This document shows positions 1-5,234 of a stretch of DNA of 5,234 nucleotides, one piece after another. Position 1 is the first letter of the stretch. The number at the start of each line of letters is the position of its first letter. Source of the DNA: Methanoregulaceae archaeon (GTDB taxonomy: Archaea; Halobacteriota; Methanomicrobia; Methanomicrobiales; Methanospirillaceae); NCBI GenBank assembly GCA_013331215.1, contig DUGU01000094.1:1-5234 (forward strand). Reading direction: 5' to 3'. Position numbers and translations under genes: made by a program. Below the pieces are notes generated by a model. That model had not been told where the DNA came from. It did no database searches and saw nothing but the letters and a program-made list of their open reading frames with translations.

Positions 1-2
1 GC

Positions 3-623
3 GCTCCGCCGGTCCTTTCGGAACGGGATTTCGAGAATATATTATCCGATATTAACCGGATTACGGTGTTCCTGTCCCGTGACGTACTGGCCAAATCACT
101 GTATCAACTGACGAGAAACCAGACGACATATTATGCGACGGATCGCGAAGAACTGGACGTGACGGTGAAGAACAAGGACGGGTCGATCAGCTATGCTGAA
201 GAGATGAGAAACAACACTGCCGACAGGATAGATGCGTCTGCGCGTGCATATGCAAACACAGTACCGATCTTCGGGTTGGGCCGTTTCACCCGGATCGACG
301 AGGGATCGAGAGAGCATTTCGAGGCGGCCGTACGCTATCTGCAGAGCAGGAACGTCACCGTCATTCTGTTCCTGGCTCCGTACCATCCCATTGTTTACGA
401 GACTATAGGGACCGATCCCCGGTATGTAAACGTCAATGCCGTGGAGTCCTATTTCAGAGAATTTGCGGCAACGGAGAACATCCCCGTTGTCGGTTCGTAC
501 GACCCGGGCCGCTTCAACCTGACCTCCCGCGATTTCATCGACGGAGCGCACCCGCGGCGGGAGGTTGTCGATTCGCTCTTCGCGAGAATAACGAATGTAA
601 AGACGAACCGGACAGGAGGGTAA
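3..623 (+). CDS. SGNH/GDSL-type hydrolase or O-acyltransferase, C-terminal part (5' end outside window)
   Basis: The reading frame is open from the first bases of the window, so the gene starts upstream; the GTG at 66 is only an internal codon. The visible 206 residues end at TAA 621-623. Near the C-terminus, D180-G-A-H183-P followed by an amphipathic helix resembles the last catalytic block (Asp-x-x-His) of SGNH/GDSL esterases and related acyltransferases. Before it, around residues 117-126, is a hydrophobic strand (VTVILFLAPYHP) of the kind that packs in the alpha/beta core of such enzymes. The block with the nucleophilic serine would lie upstream and cannot be seen, so the family call rests on the C-terminal blocks alone. 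Similar proteins often act on cell-surface polysaccharides, but no substrate can be inferred here. Composition is visibly more AT-rich than the genes to the right (about 52% GC in a sampled line against about 70% in the mtrA-like gene), suggesting a different history. Confidence 0.6.
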   Translation, partial: APPVLSERDFENILSDINRITVFLSRDVLAKSLYQLTRNQTTYYATDREELDVTVKNKDGSISYAEEMRNNTADRIDASARAYANTVPIFGLGRFTRIDEGSREHFEAAVRYLQSRNVTVILFLAPYHPIVYETIGTDPRYVNVNAVESYFREFAATENIPVVGSYDPGRFNLTSRDFIDGAHPRREVVDSLFARITNVKTNRTGG

Positions 624-770
624 GATTCTGTCCCATCGTTCGGCGTCCTGCGAGACATGGTGCTCGCGGATCGGGGAGGCCAGGAACCCGATGCCATCCG
701 TCCGGATCCGGCGTCGGCAGGATCATGGCGCCGCGGATACTTCCGCTCTCAAGGCAACCGTCCCCATCGC

Positions 771-778
771 GTATACAT
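771..778 (+). promoter_or_regulatory. Possible TATA element for the mtrA-like unit
   Basis: GTATACAT is the most TATA-like stretch in an otherwise GC-rich leader. An archaeal start site about 26 bases downstream would fall near 800, giving a leader of about 40 bases before the ATG at 842, with room for the Shine-Dalgarno sequence at 830-835. No convincing BRE precedes it, so this is weak. Confidence 0.25.
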
Positions 779-829
779 CCATGGACGGTGCAATGACCGG
801 GATCGCGGCCCGGCTCGGGGCCAGCTTCC

Positions 830-835
830 GGGGTG
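830..835 (+). promoter_or_regulatory. Shine-Dalgarno sequence that decides the mtrA-like start
   Basis: GGGGTG is complementary to the archaeal 16S rRNA 3' end and lies 6 bases before ATG 842. This favours the ATG over the in-frame GTG at 833, which would itself fall inside the ribosome-binding site. Confidence 0.6.
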
Positions 836-841
836 CGGGCA

Positions 842-1597
842 ATGCTTGACTCGCCCTCGAGCCGCAAGGTCCAGCCGCATCCCGACTATCCGCCCGAGGA
901 GGGGCGGTACCTCCGCGGCAACGACTTCTCGCCGGTCGCAGTCGTGATCATTCTGAACACGGACGAGGACAAGATCCCGCCCGAGATCGAGGTGATGGCC
1001 CGGGCCGGCGTCGAGAGTGGGGCCGCGCTCTCGGGCACGGTCCAGACCCCGAACATCGGGTTCGAGAAGATCATCTGGAACATCGTCGGCAACCCGAACA
1101 TCCGGTACCTCGTCCTCGGCGGCCCCGAGTCCGCAGGCCACGCCACCGGGGCCGCGCTCAAGGCGCTCTTTGCGAACGGTATCGACGAGAAGGGTCGGAT
1201 CATCGGATCGGACGCTCCGTTTCCCACGCTCTACAACGTCCCCCGCGAGGTCGTCGCGCGGTTCCTGGACCAGGTTACGCTCGTCGACTGCCAGTTCCAG
1301 GACATCCCGACGATTCGTGCGGCCATCCGCGCCTGCTACCAGGAGGCGCCGACCGAGTTCCGGGGGCAGCTCCTCTGCGACCCGGGCACGTACCCGGCCG
1401 AGCCGATCGGCGGAAAATTGACCTGGAAGGTCACGCAACCGTGGGCTGTGCCGAAGGACGACAAGGAGGCTGCCGCGAAGGAGCGGGCTCTCGCTCTGAT
1501 CGAACAGCTCAAGGCCAGAAACGCGCAGCGCCAATCCGATGGACAGGGACCAGGATCGTCCGAGAGGATCGGAGATGGAGATGAGCGAGAACCCTGA
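842..1597 (+). CDS. Divergent, anchor-less MtrA-family corrinoid protein
   Basis: This 251-residue protein is related to MtrA, the corrinoid-carrying subunit of the membrane methyltransferase that moves the methyl group from methyl-tetrahydromethanopterin to coenzyme M. Family features in order are: a strand after the N-terminus (SPVAVVIILN, 30-39), the QTPNIGFEK segment (68-76, matching KTENLGLEK in canonical MtrA), NPNIRYLVLGG (84-94), and a GH-x-TG motif with His100. That histidine aligns with the lower cobalt ligand of MtrA (His84 in Methanothermobacter). GRIIGSDAPFP follows at 118-128, and DPG-x-x-x-AEP at 180-188. Unlike the Mtr-complex subunit, it has no C-terminal membrane helix: from about 205 the chain is charged, then Gly/Ser-rich. 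The N-terminus is about 25 residues longer than usual. No other mtr genes flank it. It is therefore probably a soluble paralogue serving another methyl transfer, not a subunit of the energy-conserving complex. Family assignment is strong; its role is unknown. Confidence 0.85.
   Translation: MLDSPSSRKVQPHPDYPPEEGRYLRGNDFSPVAVVIILNTDEDKIPPEIEVMARAGVESGAALSGTVQTPNIGFEKIIWNIVGNPNIRYLVLGGPESAGHATGAALKALFANGIDEKGRIIGSDAPFPTLYNVPREVVARFLDQVTLVDCQFQDIPTIRAAIRACYQEAPTEFRGQLLCDPGTYPAEPIGGKLTWKVTQPWAVPKDDKEAAAKERALALIEQLKARNAQRQSDGQGPGSSERIGDGDEREP
1571..1574 (+). promoter_or_regulatory. Shine-Dalgarno sequence for the small membrane-protein gene
   Basis: GGAG, within GGAGATGG, lies 6 bases before ATG 1581. 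This favours 1581 over the in-frame ATGs at 1575 and 1539. The site is inside the end of the mtrA-like gene, which suggests translational coupling. Confidence 0.5.
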
Positions 1598-1997
1598 CGA
1601 GGCCTCTCCGGTGGAGGGGAGCGGGGCGCAGGGCGACCCGGCAGCCCTGCCCGGAGTGGAGGCGGCGATGTTCGGGCTCGTCAACTACTGCCCCGTCACC
1701 CTCCTCGGGACAAAGGCGGTCGAGACCATCTGTTGCGATGACCCTTCGGACCACATCAGCAGCGCCGAGCGGGTCCTCCGATCCAACGTCATGCTTGGGT
1801 ACGGGATCACGCTGGCCGGCCTCTTCTGCCCGATCTTCTGGATCTCGTATCTCGCCGGCGTGACCGGTGTGGAGCTGATGTGGCACGCGGCCGCCTCGGG
1901 ATTCATCGCCCTCGCCGGCCTTTCCCTCGCGGGATGGTACCGGCATCAGCTCGGCCGGTTCGAGCGATCCGCGGACAGAGATCGTCCGCACCGATGA
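1581..1997 (+). CDS. Small two-helix membrane protein of unknown function, paired with the MtrA-like protein
   Basis: I do not recognise this 138-residue protein. From ATG 1581 it has an acidic, Pro/Gly-rich N-terminal stretch (1-27) and a mildly hydrophobic segment with Cys37 (about 28-47). A polar loop follows with Cys51-Cys52 and an acidic patch. Two clear membrane helices come next at about 70-92 and 99-119, the first holding Cys83-Pro84. The tail is short and rich in Arg and His. The start overlaps the last 17 bases of the mtrA-like gene and has its own Shine-Dalgarno site, so the two are almost certainly co-expressed. Since the MtrA-like protein lacks the usual membrane anchor, this protein might dock it at the membrane; that is inference from gene order only. 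Starts at 1575 or 1539 are possible and would add 2 or 14 residues. Confidence 0.65.
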   Translation: MSENPDEASPVEGSGAQGDPAALPGVEAAMFGLVNYCPVTLLGTKAVETICCDDPSDHISSAERVLRSNVMLGYGITLAGLFCPIFWISYLAGVTGVELMWHAAASGFIALAGLSLAGWYRHQLGRFERSADRDRPHR

Positions 1998-2004
1998 GCG
2001 TTTG

Positions 2005-2009
2005 AAAAA
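2005..2009 (-). terminator. Possible U-tract terminator of the ars operon
   Basis: On the minus strand, the 22-base convergent gap reads TCTTTTTC just after the stop codon of the last ars-operon gene. Archaeal transcription often ends at short T-runs without a hairpin. At five Ts the signal is modest. Confidence 0.3.
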
Positions 2010-2019
2010 GAGTGAGACC

Positions 2020-2217
2020 TCAGCAGGTTCCGCCGCACCCACAGGTGGGAGGCGCGCAGATGGTTCCGTATTCGACCCGGGTGACCTGCCGGATGGTTGC
2101 ATTGCTCTCGACGAGCAGGTGGTAGAACGCGCCCGGATCCATCACCTGCTTCGCGCGCTTCAGGGCATCGCCGAGCTCGTCCGCCCTGGCCAGCAGATCG
2201 GCGTCGTCGGGCGCCAT
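2020..2217 (-). CDS. 65-residue protein with a cysteine-rich C-terminal tail, last gene of the ars operon
   Basis: I recognise no family. Residues 4-26 look like a charged amphipathic helix (DDADLLARADELGDALKRAK), residues 29-50 form a second mixed segment, and the protein ends in C54-A-P-P-T-C59-G-C61-G-G-T-C65. Four cysteines in twelve residues at the very end look like a soft-metal or metalloid thiolate site. With arsR, arsD and arsA upstream, As(III)/Sb(III) binding or delivery is a reasonable inference, not shown. There are no signal peptide or membrane segments, so it should be cytoplasmic. The ATG lies one base after the stop of the YlbF-like gene (TGA-G-ATG), a coupling arrangement, with a G-rich tract upstream acting as a weak ribosome-binding site. 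Its frame continues upstream of the ATG through that G tract, so it could also be the C-terminal domain of a frameshifted fusion with the YlbF-like protein. Confidence 0.65.
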   Translation of the reverse strand: MAPDDADLLARADELGDALKRAKQVMDPGAFYHLLVESNATIRQVTRVEYGTICAPPTCGCGGTC

Positions 2218-2218
2218 C

Positions 2219-2602
2219 TCAGCAGCAACCCCCCTGCCGCGCTTGGGCGAACTGCTGGCCGATCTTCTCGCTGATCCGGTCGTTGGTCTGCTTGAGCAGG
2301 GCGACGAGCGCCGCCTGCGTGTTGTAGAACGCGGTTAAGGTCTCGTTGCTTTTGACCCGCACCCGGAGCGCCTTCAACTCATCGAGCGAGGCCGCGTCAA
2401 AGCCCTTTCGCTGCACCTCCGCCGTCTTGAGCTGGTACTTCCGTAACAGGTCCCCCGTCTCCTGGTTCTTCGCCAGGTCTCCGTTGGTCTGCATGAACGG
2501 CTGGTACTCTGGGGACGCGATGATCCCTCGGGCGAAGGCCATCACTCGTAGCTCCACGTCCTGCTTTGCTTCCAGTTCCTGTTGTGATACCTCTATTGCC
2601 AT
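2219..2602 (-). CDS. YlbF/YmcA-family protein with C-terminal GGCC, in the ars operon
   Basis: This 127-residue all-helical protein fits the YlbF/YmcA (Com_YlbF) pattern: an N-terminal helix ending in IIASPEYQPF (about 28-37), a helix around ETGDLLRKYQ, then a segment near SNETLTAFYNTQAALVALLKQ and NDRISEKIGQQF before the tail. Length is normal for the family. In Bacillus, YlbF, YmcA and YaaT form a complex affecting RNA processing and competence; archaeal members are poorly understood. It ends in Gly-Gly-Cys126-Cys127, and these are its only cysteines, which suggests thiol chemistry or metalloid binding added to the fold. The gene starts 24 bases after arsA, with GGAG (2613-2616 on this strand) 10 bases before the ATG, and is followed one base later by the small Cys-rich gene. 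The cysteine codons follow a G6 run, so a one-base indel would replace this end. Confidence 0.8.
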   Translation of the reverse strand: MAIEVSQQELEAKQDVELRVMAFARGIIASPEYQPFMQTNGDLAKNQETGDLLRKYQLKTAEVQRKGFDAASLDELKALRVRVKSNETLTAFYNTQAALVALLKQTNDRISEKIGQQFAQARQGGCC

Positions 2603-2626
2603 TGTTTCACGTCTCCGATCCCGATA

Positions 2627-4534
2627 TCATGATCCGAAGATGGTACGGCTCATCTGCTTGAGCGAGTCGATACCCTTGAGCTCCTCGACGAAGAGGGGCA
2701 CGCCCAGCAGGGGCACCCGGAACCTCTCGCGGATCATCTGCACGTACTTCTCCTGCTGCTGCCGCTTCTCGGCGAAGTAGCTGTTGTTTCCGTATCCAGC
2801 GGGGAGCAGCAGGTTGATCGCGACCATGCCCGTCTCGATTCCGACCTGCGCCTTCAGGTCCTCGGCCGCCCGCCAGGCCTCGATTATGGGGGTGTACTCG
2901 GGGTACATCACGAAGACGAAGGTGCTCTCGTCCCGGTTCCGCATGGTCTCGATCACGTGGGCGTACTTGTTCGCGGTGGCGTCCGAGGTCTTCTTGGTCA
3001 ACGTGCCGAGGTCGATGAACCCCTTCCAGTCCGACGGCATCTCCAGCAGCCGCAGGGTATGGCCCGTCGGCGCCGTGTCGAAGATGATGATCTCGTAGCC
3101 CTTCAGGTCGAAGTAACTCATGAACTTCTCGAACGCGGCCATCTCCTGCGCGCAGGGTGAGCTGAGATCCTCCTGGACTGCCTTCCTCGTCTCCTCGCTC
3201 TCGTCCTTCACGACGTCGAGGATCCGCGCCGTATACTCGTTCCACGCCGCTTCCGGGTCGATCTGGGTCGCGTAGAGGTTCTCCACGCCGTTGACCTGTG
3301 TCGGCTCGTTCCCGAGCTCCTGCCCGAAGGTCTCGGGCAGATGAGACGCGGGGTCGGTGGTCAGGACCAGGGTGCGGTAGCCCTTACCGGCCAGGTAGAC
3401 CGCCGTCGCAATCGCGATGGTGCTCTTGCCGACGCCGCCCTTCCCCGTGATGAAGAGGTAGCGCGTCCCCTTCTTCGGCGTGAGGAGGCGGAGGATCTCG
3501 GCCTCGTCGTGCAGGACCGGAGAGGTGGCCCCCGCCGTCGCCGTGGTCACGGTCTGCCGGACCGCCTCCTCGGAGCCCTCGTAGAGGAGAGCCCCGACGG
3601 CCTCGAGCAGGGCGAGGCCGTTGATCTCGGTGCTCCGCTGCGGAACGATGAACGTCTCGATCGTGAACTCCCGGTGGATCTCCCGGACGATCGCCTGCTC
3701 ATGGTCGTACCGGGCCCGGAAGAAATCGTCCGTGGCCGCGGCCTCCGGCAGCATCCCGTTGATGACGAGGAAGCTCGTCCTGACGCCCAGCTCGTCGAGC
3801 TCGTCGACGCTCCGGCGCGTCTCGTAGATCGAGAGCCGTTCCGGCCGGAGGACGAAGACGAACGAAGTCCGCTTCTCGTCGTGCAGGGCCGCGATGGCCC
3901 GGTCGTACTTCACCTTCGACGATTGCAGCGATGCGCTCGGGCCTATGCAGGTCGCGCCGCCCTTCGCGAGTTCGTCGCTCCAGCCGCTCGGCAGCTCGAG
4001 CAGCCGGAGGGTATGTCCGGTCGGAGCGGTGTCGAAGACGACCACGTCGTACTCCGGCTTCTCCATGAACTCGATGAACTTGTCGAAGGCCGCGACCTCC
4101 TCGATGCAGGGGCTGTTGAGCTGCTCCCGGATCCCCTTAAGGCTCTGCTCGTCGAGGATCCCCGTGAGCGGCGCGACAACCCGGTCGCGGTACTCCTCCG
4201 AGGCCGCGTCCGGGTTGATCTCGATCGCCGAGAGGTTCTCGACGCCCTTGATCTGGGTGATCCGATGCCCGATCGTCTGGCCGAAGATGTCCGAGAGGTT
4301 CGGCGCGGGGTCCGTGGTGACGAGCAGGGTCCTGTATCCCTGCCGGGCGAGCCAGACGGCCGTTGAGCAGCTCATGGTGCTCTTGCCGACGCCGCCCTTG
4401 CCGCTGAAGAAAATGAACCGCTGGATCCCCTTCTCCGGCGTCACATACTTCCGGATCACGCTGTACCCCGCTGCATCCGGCTCGCCGCCGCCGCTTGATG
4501 GGGCGTCGCGGCGCGGAGTAGGGCTTCCGGTCAT
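2627..4534 (-). CDS. arsA: Arsenical pump-driving ATPase ArsA (two-domain)
   Basis: The 635-residue protein is a full-length pseudo-dimeric ArsA with two homologous ATPase halves. A1 has the deviant Walker A motif GKGGVGKST at 45-53 and DTAPTGHT at 168-175; A2 has the same motifs at 364-372 and 486-493. A linker of about 30 residues (about 320-350) joins them. The metalloid ligands of E. coli plasmid ArsA appear conserved: Cys143 (for Cys113), Cys196 (Cys172), Cys461 (Cys422), His174 (His148), His492 (His453) and Ser459 (Ser420). This supports a true As(III)/Sb(III)-activated ATPase rather than a Get3-type targeting factor. It would act in the cytosol, docked on an arsenite carrier not encoded here. 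The N-terminus carries about 30 extra Pro/Ser/Gly-rich residues before the first Walker A. I chose ATG 4534 because it overlaps the arsD stop as ATGA; the open frame further upstream is only a shadow of arsD. Confidence 0.97.
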   Translation of the reverse strand: MTGSPTPRRDAPSSGGGEPDAAGYSVIRKYVTPEKGIQRFIFFSGKGGVGKSTMSCSTAVWLARQGYRTLLVTTDPAPNLSDIFGQTIGHRITQIKGVENLSAIEINPDAASEEYRDRVVAPLTGILDEQSLKGIREQLNSPCIEEVAAFDKFIEFMEKPEYDVVVFDTAPTGHTLRLLELPSGWSDELAKGGATCIGPSASLQSSKVKYDRAIAALHDEKRTSFVFVLRPERLSIYETRRSVDELDELGVRTSFLVINGMLPEAAATDDFFRARYDHEQAIVREIHREFTIETFIVPQRSTEINGLALLEAVGALLYEGSEEAVRQTVTTATAGATSPVLHDEAEILRLLTPKKGTRYLFITGKGGVGKSTIAIATAVYLAGKGYRTLVLTTDPASHLPETFGQELGNEPTQVNGVENLYATQIDPEAAWNEYTARILDVVKDESEETRKAVQEDLSSPCAQEMAAFEKFMSYFDLKGYEIIIFDTAPTGHTLRLLEMPSDWKGFIDLGTLTKKTSDATANKYAHVIETMRNRDESTFVFVMYPEYTPIIEAWRAAEDLKAQVGIETGMVAINLLLPAGYGNNSYFAEKRQQQEKYVQMIRERFRVPLLGVPLFVEELKGIDSLKQMSRTIFGS

Positions 4535-4860
4535 ACCCGTTCGCGCTCCCGGTTGAGGAGCGCCAGGAACTCCTCGTAGGTCGGATAGCGCCGCTCCGTG
4601 ACGACCTTCCCGTTGAGCGTGGTAACGGGCAGGATGTCGGGTCCCTGCGCCTTCACCATCTCGAGGACGTCGTTGTTCTCCAGGAACGTCTCGAGGTTGA
4701 AGGTCAGGCTGGCCCGTGTGATCTCCACATCGGGGCGCTCGGACTTCAGCCGCTTCAGGTTCTCGTTCAGCTCGATGAGCGCCTTGTTCGGCTCGGGACC
4801 GCAGATCCCGGTCGAACAGCAGAGCGCTCCCTCGAAAATGATCATGGTGTCTTTCGTCAT
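4531..4860 (-). CDS. arsD: Arsenic metallochaperone ArsD
   Basis: This 109-residue protein has the thioredoxin-like ArsD fold pattern and the diagnostic N-terminal motif LCCSTGICG, with Cys14, Cys15 and Cys20 matching Cys12, Cys13 and Cys18 of the E. coli plasmid protein. These three thiols bind As(III)/Sb(III) and hand it to ArsA, raising the pump's affinity. The C-terminal cysteine pairs seen in the plasmid R773 protein are missing; the chain ends in RERERV, so only the transfer site remains. This fits known work showing that the first three cysteines are enough for chaperone activity. Its start overlaps the arsR stop by 4 bases and its stop overlaps the arsA start by 4 bases, in keeping with stoichiometric co-translation with its partner ArsA. 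Confidence 0.96.
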   Translation of the reverse strand: MTKDTMIIFEGALCCSTGICGPEPNKALIELNENLKRLKSERPDVEITRASLTFNLETFLENNDVLEMVKAQGPDILPVTTLNGKVVTERRYPTYEEFLALLNRERERV

Positions 4861-5168
4861 GTCGTCTCCTCACAGGTGTTCAGGACCTCGATCTTCGGAA
4901 TGTCGAGGATTTCCAGGATCCTGATCGCATCTGGCGACCTGATCCGGTACCAGATATTTATGCCCTTCCTCCGCGACTCGAGCACCCCGGCCTCCTCGAG
5001 GATCCGGAGGTGCTGTGAGACCGTCGGCTGAGCCTTGCCGACGGCCGGCACGAGTGTGCACGCGCATCGCTCGCCGTCCTGCAGGCACTGGACAAACCGC
5101 ATCCGCGTCTCGTCGCCGAGCGCCTTCAGCAATTTGATCTTCTCCTGCACGGCTTCGTATTGGTACAT
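4857..5168 (-). CDS. arsR: ArsR/SmtB-family arsenic-responsive repressor
   Basis: This 103-residue winged-helix regulator opens with LLKALGDETRMRFVQCL (13-29), typical of the family. It continues with GERCACTLVPAVGKAQPTVSQHLRIL, which covers the sensor and recognition helices, and then a wing with RRKGINIWYRI. Cys35-x-Cys37 at the start of the sensor helix aligns with Cys32-Val-Cys34 of E. coli ArsR, the As(III)/Sb(III) site; Cys28 or Cys99 could provide a third thiol. It should repress its own operon and release DNA when metalloid binds. It is the first gene of the unit and overlaps arsD by 4 bases. ATG 5168 has no Shine-Dalgarno sequence, whereas GTG 5150 (codon 7) lies about 25 bases from an AT-rich element. 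A leaderless start there would give a 97-residue protein with the fold intact. Confidence 0.95.
   Translation of the reverse strand: MYQYEAVQEKIKLLKALGDETRMRFVQCLQDGERCACTLVPAVGKAQPTVSQHLRILEEAGVLESRRKGINIWYRIRSPDAIRILEILDIPKIEVLNTCEETT
4866..4871 (-). promoter_or_regulatory. Strong Shine-Dalgarno sequence of arsD
   Basis: On the minus strand this reads GAGGAG, 5 bases before ATG 4860 and inside the end of arsR. It is the clearest ribosome-binding site in the operon. It supports the chosen arsD start and contrasts with arsR, which has none. Confidence 0.65.
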
Positions 5169-5186
5169 TCGAATATATGAAGGTGA
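5169..5186 (-). promoter_or_regulatory. Candidate TATA box and ArsR operator of the ars operon
   Basis: On the minus strand this reads AATCACCTTCATATATTCGA style sequence just before arsR. CATATATTC at 5179-5171 is the best TATA-like element near the operon start, and TTCATATATTCGAA is an imperfect palindrome of the kind ArsR/SmtB dimers bind. A start site about 25 bases downstream would fall at about 5150, inside the annotated arsR and on its GTG codon 7. Overlap of TATA box and operator would allow simple repression by blocking TBP. No clear BRE is visible. Confidence 0.4.
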
Positions 5187-5234
5187 TTACTCAGTTACTG
5201 CCACCCGAGCATATTCACCAAGCGTTTCGATCAG
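5177..5234 (+). other. Divergent open frame running off the window edge, unproven
   Basis: From ATG 5177 the plus-strand frame stays open for 19 codons to the window end, reading MKVITQLLPPEHIHQAFRS. The sequence looks protein-like and would be the start of a gene divergent from arsR, sharing its short promoter region. It is too short to identify. Some transposases begin in a similar way, but that is only an impression. There is no ribosome-binding site before the ATG. Confidence 0.25.

Larger units (their letters stand above)
624..841 (+). other. Intergenic region upstream of the mtrA-like gene, with one doubtful small ORF
   Basis: These 218 bases separate the hydrolase fragment from the mtrA-like gene. 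I see no RNA gene or clear repeat. One frame is open from ATG 691 to TGA 847-849 (52 codons), overlaps the mtrA-like start by 8 bases, and has GGAGG at 675-679. Its arginine-rich N-terminus looks like translated GC-rich non-coding DNA, and the second half (about from TVPIAYTSMDG) matches no family I know. It could be a small coupled peptide or a remnant of an upstream mtr-like gene, but I do not call it as a gene. Confidence 0.35.

Noticed and set aside
691..849. 52-codon ORF overlapping the mtrA-like start
   Set aside because: It has a distant ribosome-binding site and an unnatural N-terminal composition, and I know no family match; kept only as a note in the intergenic entry.
749..1684. Long minus-strand open frame opposite the mtrA-like gene
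   Set aside because: It is the antisense shadow of a high-GC coding gene, with Arg/Asp/Pro-rich low-complexity translation and no recognisable domain.
2002..2780. Plus-strand open frames (2002-2274, 2346-2780) opposite the YlbF-like gene and the arsA end
   Set aside because: They are shadows of the minus-strand genes, which have family matches, proper spacing and operon context.
3341..4366. Long plus-strand open frame opposite arsA
   Set aside because: It is antisense to well-conserved ArsA motifs, and its translation is Arg/Asp/Glu/Leu-rich as expected for a high-GC shadow frame.
3419..4402. Repeated nucleotide blocks around the two Walker A regions of arsA
   Set aside because: The similarity comes from the internal duplication of the ArsA protein, not a separate repeat element.
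4535..4873. Extension of the arsA frame upstream of ATG 4534
   Set aside because: The segment lies out of frame over the whole of arsD, translates to Arg/His/Glu-rich sequence unlike ArsA, and the ATGA overlap gives a clear start.

Overview
The window most likely comes from a methanogenic archaeon. A GC-rich Methanomicrobiales species of the Methanoculleus type is my best guess, inferred from a corrinoid protein of the MtrA family, high GC in most genes, tightly overlapping genes and archaeal-style expression signals. No rRNA or other marker fixes the lineage.

Left part, plus strand. Bases 3-623 hold the C-terminal end of a gene that begins before the window. It encodes what looks like an SGNH/GDSL-type hydrolase or O-acyltransferase and is more AT-rich than the rest. 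After a 218-base gap (624-841) comes a two-gene plus-strand unit. The first gene (842-1597) encodes a divergent, apparently soluble relative of MtrA, the corrinoid subunit of tetrahydromethanopterin S-methyltransferase. The second (1581-1997) overlaps its end and encodes a small unrecognised protein with two membrane segments.

Right part, minus strand, read right to left. A compact arsenic-resistance operon runs arsR (5168-4857), arsD (4860-4531), arsA (4534-2627), a YlbF/YmcA-family gene (2602-2219) and a 65-residue gene with a cysteine-rich tail (2217-2020). The arsR/arsD and arsD/arsA junctions are 4-base ATGA overlaps, and the last two genes are one base apart, so the set is probably one transcript. 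ArsR would sense As(III)/Sb(III), ArsD would pass the metalloid to ArsA, and ArsA would be the ATPase that drives export. No membrane pump (ArsB or Acr3) lies in the window. The plus-strand mtrA-like unit and the ars operon converge across only 22 bases (1998-2019).

The most interesting part is the tail of the ars operon. Two small proteins with no standard place in arsenic resistance both end in cysteines (GGCC and CAPPTCGCGGTC). They are separated by a G6 tract where a single-base shift would fuse them. The second point of interest is the anchor-less MtrA paralogue paired with a small membrane protein.
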